In this document: positions 32,072-41,162 of the stretch, piece by piece | How positions within the stretch are numbered: position 1 is the first letter of the stretch | Layout of the letters: every line of letters starts with the position of its first letter | Source: Oscillospiraceae bacterium | GTDB lineage: Bacteria > Bacillota > Clostridia > Oscillospirales > Ruminococcaceae | Direction: 5' to 3' | Assembly (NCBI GenBank): GCA_020024615.1 | Contig: JAHHTP010000002.1 | Coordinates: 1-64,000, forward strand | Length of the DNA: 64,000 bases | Notes under the pieces: model-generated | Database searches by the model: none | What the model saw: only the letters and a program-made list of their open reading frames with translations | What the model was told of the DNA's origin: nothing | Translations under genes and position numbers: made by a program

Positions 32072-33007
32072 TTATAACAATGCTTCTTTTACCTTAGCAA
32101 CAATATTTTCTGCGGTTAAACCATATTTCTCAAGCAGTTCAACAGCCGGACCAGACTGGCCGAATACATCATTGACACCAAGTCTTACCACTTTGGTCGG
32201 ATGTTTTTCGGATAACAGCTCTGCAACGGCACCACCCAGACCACCGATAACATTATGTTCTTCAGCGGTTACAATCGCTTTTGTTTCCTTTGCAGCCTTT
32301 AAGATAATCTCTTCATCCAGCGGTTTAATGGTATGAATATTGATGACACGGACAGAAATGCCATCCGCTTCCAGTACTTTTGCAGCTTCCAGTGCTTTAC
32401 CAACCATTAAGCCAGTAGCAATTACAGTAACATCGTTACCTTCTTTTAAGGTAACACCCTTACCCAGCTCAAATTTATAGGATGCCTCATCGTTAATGAC
32501 ATCAACAGCCAGTCTGCCCAGACGAACATAAGCTGGACCATCATAATCAGCCAATGCAAAAATAGCAGCTTTTGCTTCAACATCGTCAGCCGGATTGACA
32601 ATGGTCATGCCCGGAATGGTACGCATTAAGGCAATATCCTCACAGCACTGATGGGAAGCACCATCTTCACCAACCGAAATACCTGCATGTGTAGCACAGA
32701 TTTTTACTGGAATGTGCGGATAACCGATCGAGTTACGGATAATTTCAAATCCTCTGCCTGCCGCAAACATAGCGAAAGAGCTTGCGAATACTTTTTTGCC
32801 GCTTGCTGCAAGTCCTGCTGCAACACCCAGCATATTACACTCTGCAATACCACAGTCAATAAAACGCTCTGGGCACGCTTTTTTAAACATACCAGTCTTG
32901 GTTGCTGCTGCAAGGTCAGCATCCAAAACAACGACATCCGGATCTTTTGCACCAAGCATTTCCAGTGCCTTACCGTAACTATCTCTGGTTGCAATCTTAT
33001 TAGACAT
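32072..33007 (-). CDS. Transketolase, C-terminal subunit
   Basis: A 311-residue half-transketolase covering the pyrimidine-binding and C-terminal domains. It has the RDSYGKALEML start, DADLAAATKT, the FIDCGIAECNMLGVAAGLA region with the Glu that activates thiamine diphosphate, and the C-terminal RVINIHTIKPLDEE domain. Together with the next-upstream gene it makes a complete enzyme of the non-oxidative pentose phosphate pathway. The start at 33007 follows GGAGAGG. The subunits lie 29 bases apart in one operon. Confidence 0.95.
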   Translation of the reverse strand: MSNKIATRDSYGKALEMLGAKDPDVVVLDADLAAATKTGMFKKACPERFIDCGIAECNMLGVAAGLAASGKKVFASSFAMFAAGRGFEIIRNSIGYPHIPVKICATHAGISVGEDGASHQCCEDIALMRTIPGMTIVNPADDVEAKAAIFALADYDGPAYVRLGRLAVDVINDEASYKFELGKGVTLKEGNDVTVIATGLMVGKALEAAKVLEADGISVRVINIHTIKPLDEEIILKAAKETKAIVTAEEHNVIGGLGGAVAELLSEKHPTKVVRLGVNDVFGQSGPAVELLEKYGLTAENIVAKVKEALL

Positions 33008-33036
33008 ATATTTTACCTCTCCTATCTTTCCAACAA

Positions 33037-33879
33037 TTACTCGTTCAAAAAGCTGTAAGCTGCTTTTAAATCCGCACAAGCCGTCTGATACTGCTCATCA
33101 TTCGGTGCAGCACCATGCCAGCTGACATTATTTTCCATGAAGGAAACACCTTTGCCCTTTACGCTCTTCTGAACAATAGCAACCGGTTTGCCTTTTACTT
33201 CACGGGCAGCTTTAAAGGCTTTTTCAATAGCATCAAAATCGTGTGCATCGATAACGAATACTTCCCAGCCGAACGCCGCAAATTTTTCAGGAATTGGTTC
33301 TGGAGAACAAACTTCAGAAAGTGCACCATCAATCTGCAAACCATTATAGTCAATTACAGCAACAAGATTGTCCAGTTTATAGTGACTTGCGAACATAGCC
33401 GCTTCCCAAACCATACCTTCTTCAATCTCGCCATCGCCTAAAATGGTATAAACACGATAATCCTCATTGGATAATTTTGCGGATAAAGCCATACCACATG
33501 CAGAAGAAATACCTTGTCCCAAAGAGCCTGTGCTCATATCAATGCCCGGAATTTTCTTTTTATCTGGATGCCCTTGTAACATTGCACCGGTGTGACGCAG
33601 TTGCAGCAGTTCTTCTTTCGGGAAGTATCCCATATTTGCCAGCACAGCATATAATGCCGGAGCAGCATGACCTTTCGAGAGGACAAAACGGTCTCTTTTC
33701 GGATCTGTTGGATTTTTCGGATCTACATTCATCTCAACTTTATACAGATAAGTCAGTGTATCCGCAATGGATAAAGAGCCGCCCGGATGTCCGGATTTCG
33801 CAGCGTGTACACCATCAATAATACCCTGTCTGACTGCATATGCAAAAGATTGTAATTCTTTTTTCTGTTCGTTCGTCAT
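33037..33879 (-). CDS. Transketolase, N-terminal subunit
   Basis: A 280-residue half-transketolase that binds the diphosphate of thiamine diphosphate. GHPGGSLSIADTLTYLY is the first substrate motif, and GDGEIEEGMVWEAAMFASHYKLDNLVAVIDYNG is the full Mg-ThDP motif (GDG...N). ATG 33879 is chosen since GGAGG lies 7 bases upstream. It pairs with the C-terminal subunit just downstream, the split form common in Clostridia and archaea. Confidence 0.95.
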   Translation of the reverse strand: MTNEQKKELQSFAYAVRQGIIDGVHAAKSGHPGGSLSIADTLTYLYKVEMNVDPKNPTDPKRDRFVLSKGHAAPALYAVLANMGYFPKEELLQLRHTGAMLQGHPDKKKIPGIDMSTGSLGQGISSACGMALSAKLSNEDYRVYTILGDGEIEEGMVWEAAMFASHYKLDNLVAVIDYNGLQIDGALSEVCSPEPIPEKFAAFGWEVFVIDAHDFDAIEKAFKAAREVKGKPVAIVQKSVKGKGVSFMENNVSWHGAAPNDEQYQTACADLKAAYSFLNE

Positions 33880-33936
33880 AGAAACCTCCATAAATACTAT
33901 CATTTATCACACCGCAAATTTATCTGCGGAGTCATA

Positions 33937-34905
33937 TCAAAAGGATTGGTTGGGACGCAATGTTTTTAAAAACTGTTCAAAATAAGGTGGGAGTTCGGAT
34001 TCAAAATAAAGCTTTTCACTGGTAATCGGATGGACAAAACCAATGTTCTTTGCGTGCAGACATTGACCATGAAGCGATGTAATGCACTTTTTCGGTCCAT
34101 ACACATCATCTCCCGCTACTGGGTGTCCCAGATATGCCATGTGTACCCTGATCTGATGCGTACGACCCGTTTCCAGCCGCAGCCGAACATGGGTAAATCC
34201 CTCATATCGTTTCAGTACTGTATAATGGGTAATGGCTTCTTTGGAATTCTGTGTGGTAACACACATTTTTTTGCGGTCGTTCTTGCTGCGTCCAATTGGT
34301 AGATTGATCGTGCCAGTATCCTGTTTCACGGTTCCATATACAACCGCTTCATATTCCCGTATAAAAGAATGTACCTTAATCTGTTCTGCCAGCCCAACAT
34401 GTGCCTGATCATTTTTAGCAACAATCAAAAGGCCACTTGTATTTTTGTCAATACGATGTACAATCCCCGGACGGATCACGCCGTTGATACCAGAAAGACT
34501 GCCTTTGCAATGATACAGCAGCGCATTGACAAGGGTATGATCCAGATTTCCAGGAGCTGGGTGCACAACCATCCCTTTCTCCTTGTTTACCACCAGCAGA
34601 TACTCATCCTCATAAACAATATCCAGTGGAATATTTTCCGGTTTTGCTTCAATCGGTTTTGGCTGTGGAATGGTAACAGCAATCTGTTGACCTGCACGCA
34701 GTTTGAAATTTTTAGGTTTCAAACTATTGTCCACCAGAACATTCCCGCTTTCAATCAGTTTCTGCAAAAACGCCCTCGAATGCTGTGGCAGCTCAACCGC
34801 CAGAAAAGTATCCAAACGGCTGGGATTATCCACCATCAAAATATATTCTTCCAGGGCGGATTCCATATCCTCATCTGTCAGCATCCATTCTTCATTTGTA
34901 ATCAT
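33937..34905 (-). CDS. rluD: RluD-type 23S rRNA pseudouridine synthase
   Basis: A 322-residue enzyme with an N-terminal S4 RNA-binding domain (about 28-85) and an RluA-family catalytic domain. The catalytic Asp153 is in HRIDKNTSGL, and TGRTHQIRVHMAYLGHPVAGD is the other conserved block. It probably isomerises helix 69 uridines of 23S rRNA; B. subtilis YlyB occupies the same place after lspA. The ATG overlaps the lspA stop. It is the last gene of the hfq-to-rluD operon. Confidence 0.95.
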   Translation of the reverse strand: MITNEEWMLTDEDMESALEEYILMVDNPSRLDTFLAVELPQHSRAFLQKLIESGNVLVDNSLKPKNFKLRAGQQIAVTIPQPKPIEAKPENIPLDIVYEDEYLLVVNKEKGMVVHPAPGNLDHTLVNALLYHCKGSLSGINGVIRPGIVHRIDKNTSGLLIVAKNDQAHVGLAEQIKVHSFIREYEAVVYGTVKQDTGTINLPIGRSKNDRKKMCVTTQNSKEAITHYTVLKRYEGFTHVRLRLETGRTHQIRVHMAYLGHPVAGDDVYGPKKCITSLHGQCLHAKNIGFVHPITSEKLYFESELPPYFEQFLKTLRPNQSF

Positions 34906-35381
34906 TGTTTCACCTTTTTGTTTTTTTCTTTACCGAAATCGAAAAAAAGGATATAAACTGCTAGAAAAATGGTTCCGCACACCACACAAATATCCGCAAA
35001 ATTGAATACTGCAAAATTGATGATACGAAAATCAATATAATCAATAACATAACTGCGGAAAACACGGTCAATCAAATTGCCGATACCACCGCCTATGATC
35101 GTTGCAACCGACCAGAGTGCAAACTTTGATGTACCTTTTTTGGAAACGCAAATCCAGATAATACCTGCAAAAATTGAAATTGAGGTAAATAAAATTAAAA
35201 AGACATATTGTCCCTGCATCGCACTGAATGCAGCACCTCTGTTTTCCATGTAGGTCAAATGCAGTACATCTGGAATCACTCCCACCGTACTAACTGGTTT
35301 CAAATATAAATCCGCAAAATATTTAATCAACTGATCCACTCCGACCAGCAATACCGCATAAATCAGCGCGATATATTTCAT
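34902..35381 (-). CDS. lspA: Lipoprotein signal peptidase (SPase II)
   Basis: A 159-residue inner-membrane aspartyl protease that cleaves lipoprotein signal peptides after diacylglycerol transfer. Four membrane helices are seen. The catalytic aspartates lie in GNLIDRVFR and NFADICVV, and ENRGAAFS is the conserved substrate loop. ATG 35381 is chosen over a longer reading since GGAAAGGAAAG lies just upstream. It follows divIVA and overlaps rluD by four bases. Confidence 0.96.
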   Translation of the reverse strand: MKYIALIYAVLLVGVDQLIKYFADLYLKPVSTVGVIPDVLHLTYMENRGAAFSAMQGQYVFLILFTSISIFAGIIWICVSKKGTSKFALWSVATIIGGGIGNLIDRVFRSYVIDYIDFRIINFAVFNFADICVVCGTIFLAVYILFFDFGKEKNKKVKQ

Positions 35382-35416
35382 GCTTGGGCTTTCCTTTCCG
35401 TGATTTAATCTACGCA

Positions 35417-36463
35417 TCATTTGCCGGACCCGTATTTCAAATCGGTAAATTTGCGGCCATATACCGGTTTGGCTGTATTGTGAATGGTTCTTCTCACATC
35501 ATCCGGTGTCAGATCGCCGTCAATCACCTGTGTTGGAATAACAGAAGTATCCTCTTTGAAATCTGACTCTGGAAAAGTTGATTTTTGCTCTGGAATTTCT
35601 TCTTTCGGCTGCTCATCCTCTGGCGGTTCTTCTAATTTTATTTCTTCCGGTTGCTCATCCTGCGGCGGTTCTTCTGTTTTTATTTCTTCTGGTTGCTCAT
35701 CCTGCGATGGCTCCTCTTCTGATTTTATTTCTTCTGCCTGTTCCTGTGGTTCTTCATCCTCTATCTGAACAGCTACTTCTTCGACCACAATTTCATCTTG
35801 CACAGCCACTGGTTCTTCCACCATTGGCTCAACCTCTTGTGTAGTCTGTGCAAGTTCTGCCTGTGGCTGTTCATCCATTGGTACAGTCGGCAATGCTTCA
35901 GGCTGGTAGTCTGTTTCGCTTAAATCCGGAATACGGTTGATCAAATCCAGATGTGCACGGTAAAGCTCAAATAAATCCGCCTTAAATGTAGAGGCTGCAA
36001 TTTTAGCATTTTCCATTGTTTTGCGCTCTATCGCAGATTTCTGTTTTAATTCATTTAATTCGGTTAAAGCCTTATCTTTCAATTCGCGAATCAGCTGCTC
36101 TGTCTGCTCCATTGCTTCATTGGAAATTACATGGGCCTTTTCCTGCGCCAGCGTAATGGTCTCAGCTGCTTTGGATTTTGCTACCGAAGCAATTTCTTCT
36201 GCTTCGGTCTCTGCGTCATTGATAATTTTATTTCCATATTTCTGCGCTTTAATCAATGCTTCCTGTACAGCGTCTTCACTCGCCTGATACTCTTCTACTT
36301 TGGCCGCAAGTGTTTTCATATCACGCAGCAAATGCTCCTGCTCTTTTTCCAAATTCTGAACATAGCTGACGACTTCTTGAAAAAAGGCGTCTACATCATC
36401 TGATTTATAGCTGCCAAATGCACCGCGAACAAATTGTTTTGACGCTATGGTTTTTGCATCCAT
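35417..36463 (-). CDS. divIVA: DivIVA-like septum/pole protein with Glu/Pro/Gln repeats
   Basis: A 348-residue DivIVA-domain protein. The membrane-binding N-terminal region (1-60) has the RGAFGSYKSDDVDAFF motif, followed by a coiled coil (about 36-170). A long acidic region then holds near-tandem copies of EEIK-EEPP-DEQP units (about residues 245-290) before a short basic end. It probably recruits division or wall-synthesis proteins to curved membrane. The tail makes it nearly twice B. subtilis length (164). AGGAGG lies 7 bases upstream. It sits 13 bases after ylmH. Confidence 0.92.
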   Translation of the reverse strand: MDAKTIASKQFVRGAFGSYKSDDVDAFFQEVVSYVQNLEKEQEHLLRDMKTLAAKVEEYQASEDAVQEALIKAQKYGNKIINDAETEAEEIASVAKSKAAETITLAQEKAHVISNEAMEQTEQLIRELKDKALTELNELKQKSAIERKTMENAKIAASTFKADLFELYRAHLDLINRIPDLSETDYQPEALPTVPMDEQPQAELAQTTQEVEPMVEEPVAVQDEIVVEEVAVQIEDEEPQEQAEEIKSEEEPSQDEQPEEIKTEEPPQDEQPEEIKLEEPPEDEQPKEEIPEQKSTFPESDFKEDTSVIPTQVIDGDLTPDDVRRTIHNTAKPVYGRKFTDLKYGSGK

Positions 36464-36476
36464 TGGCGTATCCTCC

Positions 36477-37247
36477 TTACTGATATTTTAAAATCGTGAC
36501 CGAAAGTCTGCCCTTACGGGTTGGCTTTGCATTCCCGATTCGATATTTTCCATATCCTCTTAACGAGATTTCCTGCCCTTCCCGAACCACCAAATCCGGT
36601 TTTGTTTCCACAATATTATCTATCCGGATATTTTTCAGATTCAGTGCTGTTACCGCCTGACTTCTGCTGGTGTGCATAATCTGAGCAGCGACGCTGTCAA
36701 GGCGCATCGAAGAAACCGTTATACTTTCCTGCGCAAAATCCGGTGCCGCTGAAAGTGGACAATATTCTACTACTTCCACTGAAACCGAAGCTTTCCCGAC
36801 TGTATCAAGTTCAGCCATTACATATCCTGCCGATTTTTCATGCACACAAAGATATGTTTCTCCTTCGCCGATTACAATATCACCTATCATTTCTCGGCGA
36901 ATCGAAAGTCCCATCAAGGAACCGAGAAAATCCCGGTGTGTAAGCTCCTGATTTAAAAAACGCTGATCATAGCAGAGTCTCAAAATGACAATCGGAAAAT
37001 CCGCTTCATTAAAATCTGCCTTATCTTTTGCAAATGCTGCTATCATTCTCTGCGAATCAATACAGCCCCCATACGAATACAGGCAACATCCAGCATGCTT
37101 AGCAGCATTTTCTGCCATTTTCTGCTGCGGCAAGGTCAGAAAATCACTATACAAAACAATACCGCTTTTTGCTGCACGCATACTCAGATTTTCTAACTGT
37201 GCGGCAACATAAGCGGCTTGACGACTTTCTTCATTAGAAGCTGTCAT
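36477..37247 (-). CDS. ylmH: YlmH family RNA-binding protein
   Basis: A 256-residue protein with a C-terminal S4 RNA-binding domain (about 180-245; MRLDSVAAQIMHTSRSQAV). YlmH in B. subtilis rescues stalled ribosomes by pushing out peptidyl-tRNA from 50S subunits. It lies between sepF and divIVA as in other Firmicutes and starts inside the last 14 bases of sepF, suggesting coupled translation; the ribosome binding site is weak. Confidence 0.93.
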   Translation of the reverse strand: MTASNEESRQAAYVAAQLENLSMRAAKSGIVLYSDFLTLPQQKMAENAAKHAGCCLYSYGGCIDSQRMIAAFAKDKADFNEADFPIVILRLCYDQRFLNQELTHRDFLGSLMGLSIRREMIGDIVIGEGETYLCVHEKSAGYVMAELDTVGKASVSVEVVEYCPLSAAPDFAQESITVSSMRLDSVAAQIMHTSRSQAVTALNLKNIRIDNIVETKPDLVVREGQEISLRGYGKYRIGNAKPTRKGRLSVTILKYQ

Positions 37248-37830
37248 GGTTTAATGCATCTAAAATGTCCAGATTGCCCAGTTCGCTGTCACCGATATTG
37301 GCACCACCTTCGCAATCCATATCAATGTTATCTGGCGTAACGATATAGGTCTGATCTGCAATCGGACTGATTTTTCCGTGGTTAGCGTAAGCAACGCCGC
37401 TGAAGAAATCAATAACCGTTTTGATAAACGCTTCGTCTCTACCTTCCAAATTTAATATAACGGTTTTCTTCTGATTGACGCGATCAGCAATCGATCTGAT
37501 ACAATCCAAAGAATCCGGTTTAAACAATAAAATCTGAGATCTCTCACCAAAGTTTTCCATCATGTTAGTTCCTCCCTGCGTTTTTCTATAATCGTTAATT
37601 GGTTTTGGGGCTATTGGCTGATTCTTAGGAGCAGTCCTGTTCCCAAAATGATGTGCTTCAAAAGCTGCGGATAAATTCGGAATCTCGTCAGATTCTGCTA
37701 CTTCTTCGGGTTCCTCTTGCGAAACTGCCACTACCTCCTCATCATCCTCAAAATCTTCATTTTCTTCTTCAATATCATCATCTTGATGATTGTTATTCAA
37801 CATATCCTTGATATTATCCATCCAACCCAT
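37234..37830 (-). CDS. sepF: Cell division protein SepF
   Basis: A 198-residue FtsZ-associated protein. The N-terminal amphipathic helix (MGWMDNIKDMLNN) should bind the membrane, a variable acidic linker follows, and the DUF552 core (about 100-190) contains DRVNQKKTVILNLEGRDEAFIKTVIDFFSGVAYA. It organises FtsZ filaments at midcell. AAAGGAG lies 9 bases before the ATG. It is downstream of yggS as in the standard division cluster. Confidence 0.95.
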   Translation of the reverse strand: MGWMDNIKDMLNNNHQDDDIEEENEDFEDDEEVVAVSQEEPEEVAESDEIPNLSAAFEAHHFGNRTAPKNQPIAPKPINDYRKTQGGTNMMENFGERSQILLFKPDSLDCIRSIADRVNQKKTVILNLEGRDEAFIKTVIDFFSGVAYANHGKISPIADQTYIVTPDNIDMDCEGGANIGDSELGNLDILDALNHDSF

Positions 37831-37851
37831 GATAAATGCTCCTTTTTCTAA

Positions 37852-38574
37852 TCACACAGTATATTCTTGGTTTGGCGTTGCAACAGTTCGTTGTCCAAAA
37901 ATTCCTCGACCAACTCTAACCATCGTAGCCCCATATAAAACCGCCTGTGTGTAATCACCTGACATTCCCATGGAAAGATGTTCCATCAAAACGCCTGGAA
38001 TATTTTCTTTTTTGATCTGCAGAAACAGCTGCTGCATGCGTACAAAACTTTCTGGTGTCTGTTTCGGATCAGGAATACACATCAGTCCCCTGACTGCAAT
38101 ACCAGGCAGCTGTGCCATGCTTCGTATCGTTGCTTCTGCACACTCCGGCATCAACCCAGATTTGCTTGTCTGTCTATCGATATTAATTTCAATCAATATC
38201 GGCATAACCTTTCCACATTGCACTGCGCGCTTTGAAATTTCCTGTGCCAATTCAAAGCTGTCCACCGATTCAATCATATCCACCAAATCAATGATGCACT
38301 TCACTTTATTCCGCTGCAAAGCACCGATAAAATGCACTTTCACATCATTCAAATGATATTGTTCCCGCTTCTGGAGAAATTCCTGTACTCGGTTTTCCCC
38401 GATCACGGATAAGCCGTCTGCAATAGCGGCATTGACAACCGTGGGATCAATGGTTTTTGTCACACCAATCAGGGTGACATCACCTTTGCTTCTACCAGCA
38501 GCCACAACAGCTGCATCAAGCTCATTTTTAACTTTGCGGTAGCGTTTTATCGCCAGCTGCTCAAGATCCCCCAC
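37852..38574 (-). CDS. yggS: YggS family pyridoxal phosphate homeostasis protein
   Basis: A 240-residue PLP-binding alanine racemase-like barrel with no racemase domain. The PLP lysine is Lys40 in LIGVTKTIDP, and HFIGALQRNK and LSMGMSGDYTQAV are conserved. It buffers PLP levels. The GTG start at 38574 overlaps the preceding gene by 14 bases, with AGGAGGCG 9 bases upstream. It precedes sepF in the usual order. Confidence 0.95.
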   Translation of the reverse strand: MGDLEQLAIKRYRKVKNELDAAVVAAGRSKGDVTLIGVTKTIDPTVVNAAIADGLSVIGENRVQEFLQKREQYHLNDVKVHFIGALQRNKVKCIIDLVDMIESVDSFELAQEISKRAVQCGKVMPILIEINIDRQTSKSGLMPECAEATIRSMAQLPGIAVRGLMCIPDPKQTPESFVRMQQLFLQIKKENIPGVLMEHLSMGMSGDYTQAVLYGATMVRVGRGIFGQRTVATPNQEYTV

Positions 38575-39781
38575 TAATCAGTTCGCCTCCTACCACTACC
38601 TTATCATAAAGACTCACATATTCTGTATCCGTAGAAAATGCACTGATGATAATGTCCTCATCTTCATAAATCGGATCAACCTTTCGGAACAACAGATTAT
38701 TTCCGCGTACAATATATACGCCCTTCTGCTTATCCTTAAAACGAATTGCAGCTTTGCTGATACCAATACCTTCATAAGCGTTTATTGTAATCGAAGCCTT
38801 TTCAAAACGGGCATTGATAAAATTTTTATTCATAATACTGCTTTTAAAGATTAGCAGTGTATTGCCATTTTGATTTTCTTCCGTTCGAACCAGTGTTACG
38901 GTATAAGTCTGCGGCGATAAACTTCCGAACTTCACCTGAACTTTTTGTCCAACATGAAGCCCACGGGTTAAATCCGAAGTCTCGGCAATCGCACAATAAT
39001 ACCAGTCATTGGAAGTGACAACTTTACCAATTCCAGCAGCTGTTCTAGACGGAGAAGCAAGAATCTGCTGTGCATCTGCAACAGAAAGTTTCCTGGCTTG
39101 TTTTAAAGAAAGGGCTGTTTCAAACCCGTCCGTCTTACCAGAAAAATAACCGTTTGCTGGCGAATCAATGTTGCCGATTACACTGGTCTGCGTACTCAAT
39201 GTCGCAATCTTATCCTGAAGCTGCTTCATGGCATCATTATAATCGGAAACTTCACCCTTGCAGAGCTGCAATTTGTTCAGCTGATAGGTAAGACTTTCCT
39301 TTATCTCGATTGCTTTTACAAAATTCCCAGATTCCAGCTGTTCTACATATTCTAGCTGCAACTGTTCAATCTGCTTTACGATGATATCTATTCGGCTTCC
39401 TTTTACAGCTCCCTCTCCCGAAAGTGTTTTTAACTGCTCATATTCTCGGGTATAGGATTCTACAAGCTGTAAATTGATCTGATCCTGTTGCGAACCATAG
39501 ATCGACAAAAGGTCACTTCCCTCACGAACTCGCTGACCATCCTCATAATTGCATTTCATAATTCCATCTTTATTGTCAGATACTACCTGCTCATCCCGCA
39601 CAAAAAAACCGTCCAACACAATTTCATCCACAAAAGTTGTAGTCGCAACCGTTTCTGTTTCATATGGCTTATGCAGATAGGTGGAAAGATGATATCCCAA
39701 AAATATAATCACAAAAACAAGAAAAACCGTAAGCAGTGCTTTATGTATTCTGTTTTGCTGATTGGAAAAAATATCACTCAA
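38561..39781 (-). CDS. HlyD-like membrane-anchored protein in the division cluster
   Basis: A 406-residue protein with one N-terminal membrane segment (about 16-35), a short barrel-sandwich section (DGFFVRDEQVV...NYEDGQRVREGSDLLSIYG), a coiled coil (about 95-205) and a C-terminal beta-rich half. This is the layout of HlyD-family adaptor proteins, but no ABC transporter or outer-membrane partner is nearby. Proteins like it recur beside sepF/yggS in Clostridia, so a role in division or wall export is possible. The start is TTG (39781) with AAGGG just upstream; no better start is visible. Confidence 0.85.
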   Translation of the reverse strand: MSDIFSNQQNRIHKALLTVFLVFVIIFLGYHLSTYLHKPYETETVATTTFVDEIVLDGFFVRDEQVVSDNKDGIMKCNYEDGQRVREGSDLLSIYGSQQDQINLQLVESYTREYEQLKTLSGEGAVKGSRIDIIVKQIEQLQLEYVEQLESGNFVKAIEIKESLTYQLNKLQLCKGEVSDYNDAMKQLQDKIATLSTQTSVIGNIDSPANGYFSGKTDGFETALSLKQARKLSVADAQQILASPSRTAAGIGKVVTSNDWYYCAIAETSDLTRGLHVGQKVQVKFGSLSPQTYTVTLVRTEENQNGNTLLIFKSSIMNKNFINARFEKASITINAYEGIGISKAAIRFKDKQKGVYIVRGNNLLFRKVDPIYEDEDIIISAFSTDTEYVSLYDKVVVGGELISGGS

Positions 39782-39816
39782 CGCCCTTACCCTTTTCCTG
39801 TTTTACGCAAATTTCA

Positions 39817-40047
39817 TTATTCTTCCTGCTGCGCCTGCGCCATATTAACCATACGCGCCGGAATAACGGTGGAAACTGCGTGTTTATATACCAAACTCTG
39901 TTTTCCGTCACTTTCAAGCAGAATACAGTAGCTATCAAATCCTTTTACAACACCCTTGAACTGAAATCCGTTGGTCAGATAAATTGTGATCGGAATTCGC
40001 TCAGTGCGCGCATAATTCAAAAAAGTATCCTGTAAATTTTTTACCAT
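39817..40047 (-). CDS. hfq: RNA chaperone Hfq
   Basis: A 76-residue Sm-like protein that forms hexamers and pairs small RNAs with mRNAs. Sm1 is in LQDTFLNYARTERIPITIYLTNGFQFKG and Sm2 in LVYKHAVSTVIPAR, with the KH pair of the RNA-binding pore present. ATG 40047 follows AGGAGG by 7 bases; a longer reading is not supported. It is the first gene of an operon with its own promoter at 40146-40174. Confidence 0.96.
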   Translation of the reverse strand: MVKNLQDTFLNYARTERIPITIYLTNGFQFKGVVKGFDSYCILLESDGKQSLVYKHAVSTVIPARMVNMAQAQQEE

Positions 40048-40145
40048 AATAGAACCTCCTGTTTTTCCCACATACAAGTGAGGTTAATTTTTTTCAATCT
40101 AAAACTCATCCAGTATTTTTCAAATCAGATTATCTGAATAGTATA

Positions 40146-40174
40146 ATTGTAGCATAAATCACCACAAAAAGCAA
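40146..40174 (-). promoter_or_regulatory. Promoter of the hfq-to-rluD operon
   Basis: On the minus strand TTGCTT (40169-40174) and TACAAT (40146-40151) are 17 bases apart, with a TG extension before the -10. The leader is about 90 bases and begins with a CAGAT/ATCTG hairpin. Confidence 0.72.
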
Positions 40175-40187
40175 TACAAACCCGAAT

Positions 40188-41135
40188 TTATTTTCTGCCA
40201 AATATGGAATCGATTCGACCAACTGCTTCAGCAACCAACATTTTTTCGTCAGAATAGTCCTCTCGATACAGCCATTGAATCCCTTCCTCTTTTCGAAACC
40301 AGGTCAGCTGGCGTTTGGCATAACGCCTGCTGCTTTGCCGCAAATGTTCAAGTGCTTCTTCCAGACTTTGCTTTCCCATAAAATAATCGGCAAGTTCCTT
40401 ATAGCCGATTGCCTGATATGCAGTAGGCATATTCTCTCTGGAAAGCACCTCCTTTGCTTCTTCCAACAGTCCATTTTGCATCATCACATCCACTCTTGTG
40501 TTGATGCGATCATACAACACACTGCGATCATGGCAATCCATTCCCAGAAAAGCAATCGGACCATACGGACTTTGCTGCATCCGACTTTCCGCCTGCATCT
40601 GTGTCATGGTTTTTCCAGTCAGCCTGTATACCTCAATTGCACGGACCACCCGAATGATATTATTTTTATGAATCCGATCAGCTGACTGCGGATCGATTTC
40701 GGATAAATACTGGTACATTTCTTCCAAGCCTTCCGGCGTTTTCGCATACTCGTACAGTGCACTGCGCAGCCTTTCATCAGTTTCAATCTCCTCAAACTGC
40801 GTATTGGTAATCAGACTGCGAATATACAATCCAGTTCCGCCTGCAACAATCGGCTGCTTTCCCCGGGAAATAATATCCGCGATTACTCTTGATGCATCCT
40901 GAACATACTCCGCCACCGAATATTCCTGTTCTGGCTGTACAAAATCAATTAAATGATGTGGAATATCTCCCATTTCCAATTTGGTCGGTTTAGCAGTTGC
41001 AATGGTCATTCCTTTATAAATCTGCATGCTATCTGCGGAAACAACTTCACCATTATAATGTTTTGCAAGCGCGATAGCAAGCGAGGTTTTTCCCGATGCA
41101 GTCGGACCTGCGACCACAATCAGTGGAATCGACAT
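40188..41135 (-). CDS. miaA: tRNA dimethylallyltransferase
   Basis: A 315-residue enzyme that adds dimethylallyl to A37 of tRNAs reading UNN codons; MiaB in the same region then methylthiolates the product. The P-loop is VVAGPTASGKTS (7-18), followed by SADSMQIYKGMTIATAKP and QQEYSVAEY-like DFVQPEQEYSVAEY. The ribosome binding site is strong (AAGGAGAAAGGAG). It follows mutL by 27 bases and precedes the hfq promoter. Confidence 0.97.
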   Translation of the reverse strand: MSIPLIVVAGPTASGKTSLAIALAKHYNGEVVSADSMQIYKGMTIATAKPTKLEMGDIPHHLIDFVQPEQEYSVAEYVQDASRVIADIISRGKQPIVAGGTGLYIRSLITNTQFEEIETDERLRSALYEYAKTPEGLEEMYQYLSEIDPQSADRIHKNNIIRVVRAIEVYRLTGKTMTQMQAESRMQQSPYGPIAFLGMDCHDRSVLYDRINTRVDVMMQNGLLEEAKEVLSRENMPTAYQAIGYKELADYFMGKQSLEEALEHLRQSSRRYAKRQLTWFRKEEGIQWLYREDYSDEKMLVAEAVGRIDSIFGRK

Positions 41136-41162
41136 AACACCTTTCTCCTTTCTCCTTTATCC

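Noticed and set aside
33880..33936. Terminator between rluD and the transketolase genes
   Set aside because: CCGCA/TGCGG forms a short stem but no T-run follows.
35590..35760. CRISPR-like repeats
   Set aside because: The repeats are in frame and encode the DivIVA acidic tail.
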